From Elusimicrobiota bacterium (GTDB lineage: Bacteria; Elusimicrobiota; Elusimicrobia; Elusimicrobiales; UBA9959), in the NCBI GenBank assembly GCA_026388125.1, contig JAPLKJ010000274.1:1-32372 (forward strand): a stretch of DNA of 32,372 nucleotides, in the 5' to 3' direction. How positions within the stretch are numbered: the stretch's first letter is position 1; each line of letters starts with the position of its first letter. The translations under genes were made by a program, and so were the position numbers. Positions 30,655 through 32,372 of this stretch are shown piece after piece. The notes beneath the pieces were generated by a model. The model was not told the DNA's origin and did not search any database. It worked only from the letters and a program-made list of their open reading frames with translations.

Positions 30655-31632
30655 ATGGCCACTTTCACTAAACAGCTGGTAATTCCCGAGATGCTCAGCG
30701 TCGAGGATAAGTCGAAAACGGAGAACTACTCCAAGTTCACCGCCGAGCCTTACGAAAAAGGCTACGGGCACACGATCGGCAACTCACTGCGCCGCATCCT
30801 GCTCTCCAGCCTCGACGGCGCGGCCGTGGTGGCCGTGCGCATAAAAGGCGCCAGGCACGAATACGCCGCCATCAACGGCGTGCAGGAGGACGTGGTCAAC
30901 ATCGTCCTGAACCTGAAGAAGCTGCGCGTGCGGCTCAAGGGCGAAGGGCCCGAGACCGTCCTGATCTCCGTTAAGGGGAAAAAGGAAGTGAAGGCCTCCG
31001 ACATCCGCGAGAACGCCAACGTCGAGATAATCAATAAAGATCTGGTGATCGCGCACGTAGAATCCGGCGCCGAGTTCGAAGCCGAGCTCGAGATCTCCAG
31101 CGGGGCCGGCTACCTGACCTCGGAAGAGATCCGCGGCCGCATGAACCTGCCGGCCGACTTCATCCCGATGGACGCCATTTTCTCCCCGATACAGAAAGTC
31201 CACTATACGGTAGAGAACGCCCGCGTGGGCCAGCGCACCGACTACGACAAGCTCGTGCTCGAGGTCTGGACCGACGGCACGCTCAGCCCGTCCGACGCGG
31301 TGAGCCGCACGGCCGCGCTGCTGCGCCGCTCGATAATGCCGTTCCTGCCGCCCGAAGAGTCGGCCAAGGAGCCCGCCAAGGCGAGCGAATCCGCCAAGAC
31401 CGAAGCCGGCGGGGAACTGACCGGCAAGCTCGACCAGGGCGTGGACATGATAGAGCTTTCTTCGCGCGCCTCCAACTGCCTTAAAGTGGCGGGCATCCGC
31501 ACGATAGGCGAGCTGGTGAGGAAGTCGGAAGGCGACCTGCTGGCCGTAAAGAATTTCGGGCAGAAGTCCCTCGACGAGATCAAGGACAAGCTCAAGGAAA
31601 TGGGCCTCGACCTCGGGATGAAGATAGACTAA
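30655..31632 (+). CDS. rpoA: RNA polymerase alpha subunit
   Basis: The N-terminal assembly domain spans about residues 1-230 (GYGHTIGNSLRRILLSSLDGAAV, NLPADFIPMDAIFSPIQKVHYTVEN). A flexible linker rich in Ala/Glu/Lys follows (about 233-262), then the C-terminal DNA-binding domain (about 265-325). The C-domain keeps the UP-element-contacting residues: Arg and Asn in SSRASNCLK, and Gly and Lys in NFGQKSLDEIKDKL. The 325-residue length is normal. The gap from rpsD is 15 nt. Confidence 0.98.
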   Translation: MATFTKQLVIPEMLSVEDKSKTENYSKFTAEPYEKGYGHTIGNSLRRILLSSLDGAAVVAVRIKGARHEYAAINGVQEDVVNIVLNLKKLRVRLKGEGPETVLISVKGKKEVKASDIRENANVEIINKDLVIAHVESGAEFEAELEISSGAGYLTSEEIRGRMNLPADFIPMDAIFSPIQKVHYTVENARVGQRTDYDKLVLEVWTDGTLSPSDAVSRTAALLRRSIMPFLPPEESAKEPAKASESAKTEAGGELTGKLDQGVDMIELSSRASNCLKVAGIRTIGELVRKSEGDLLAVKNFGQKSLDEIKDKLKEMGLDLGMKID

Positions 31633-31657
31633 AACGCGGTTTTAAGAAGGAACGTTT

Positions 31658-32372
<715 letters not shown>

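Overview
The window is a GC-rich bacterial chromosome segment with two parts. The first half (about 1-16060) is a loose patchwork of short transcription units on both strands. The second half (about 16060-32372) is one long plus-strand block of ribosomal protein, secretion and transcription genes. The cell envelope looks Gram-negative-like: there is a lipoprotein with a lipobox, several secreted proteins with AxA-type signal peptides, and mreB. Zinc-binding forms of S4, S14, L24, L36 and adenylate kinase, no rpmD between rpsE and rplO, no rpsJ ahead of rplC, and mreB directly after rplQ suggest a deep-branching lineage. Elusimicrobiota is my best guess, at low confidence and without any database comparison.

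Region 1 (1-8500). The end of a polytopic membrane protein (DUF2339-like) and an unknown lipoprotein are followed by a minus-strand unit of an SGNH-hydrolase-like secreted protein with a Cys-rich repeat, a small membrane protein and a YcaQ-type DNA glycosylase. Next come a secreted protein interrupted by an in-frame TGA, an iron-sulfur flavoprotein-like reductase, a visibly damaged oligoendopeptidase F gene (frameshift plus apparent deletions), a Cys-rich secreted protein, and a chagasin-type protease inhibitor whose 3' end runs through its own terminator.

Region 2 (8500-16060). Mostly single housekeeping or accessory genes: methyltransferase, pirin, RluA-type pseudouridine synthase, stand-alone AlaX-type tRNA editing protein, BaiN/HI0933 flavoprotein, YcbK-like M15 peptidase, DUF169 protein, MOSC protein, a membrane protein and a VOC-fold protein. 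Several have a sigma70-like -10 box only 6-9 nt before the start codon and no Shine-Dalgarno sequence, which suggests leaderless mRNAs.

Region 3 (16060-32372). A strong promoter (TTTACA-N17-TATAAT) and a roughly 300-nt structured leader precede rplC-rplD-rplW-rplB-rpsS-rplV-rpsC-rplP-rpmC-rpsQ-rplN-rplX-rplE-rpsN-rpsH-rplF-rplR-rpsE-rplO-secY-adk-map-infA-rpmJ-rpsM-rpsK-rpsD-rpoA-rplQ-mreB. This fuses the S10, spc and alpha operons and runs into the cell-shape gene. Most genes in the block carry their own Shine-Dalgarno sequence. Hairpins lie in three internal gaps, and a heptanucleotide repeat lies in a fourth.

I found no CRISPR array, insertion sequence, prophage, convincing tRNA gene or recognisable defence system. 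The unusual material is regulatory (leaderless promoters, the r-protein leader, the heptad repeat) or signs of gene decay.
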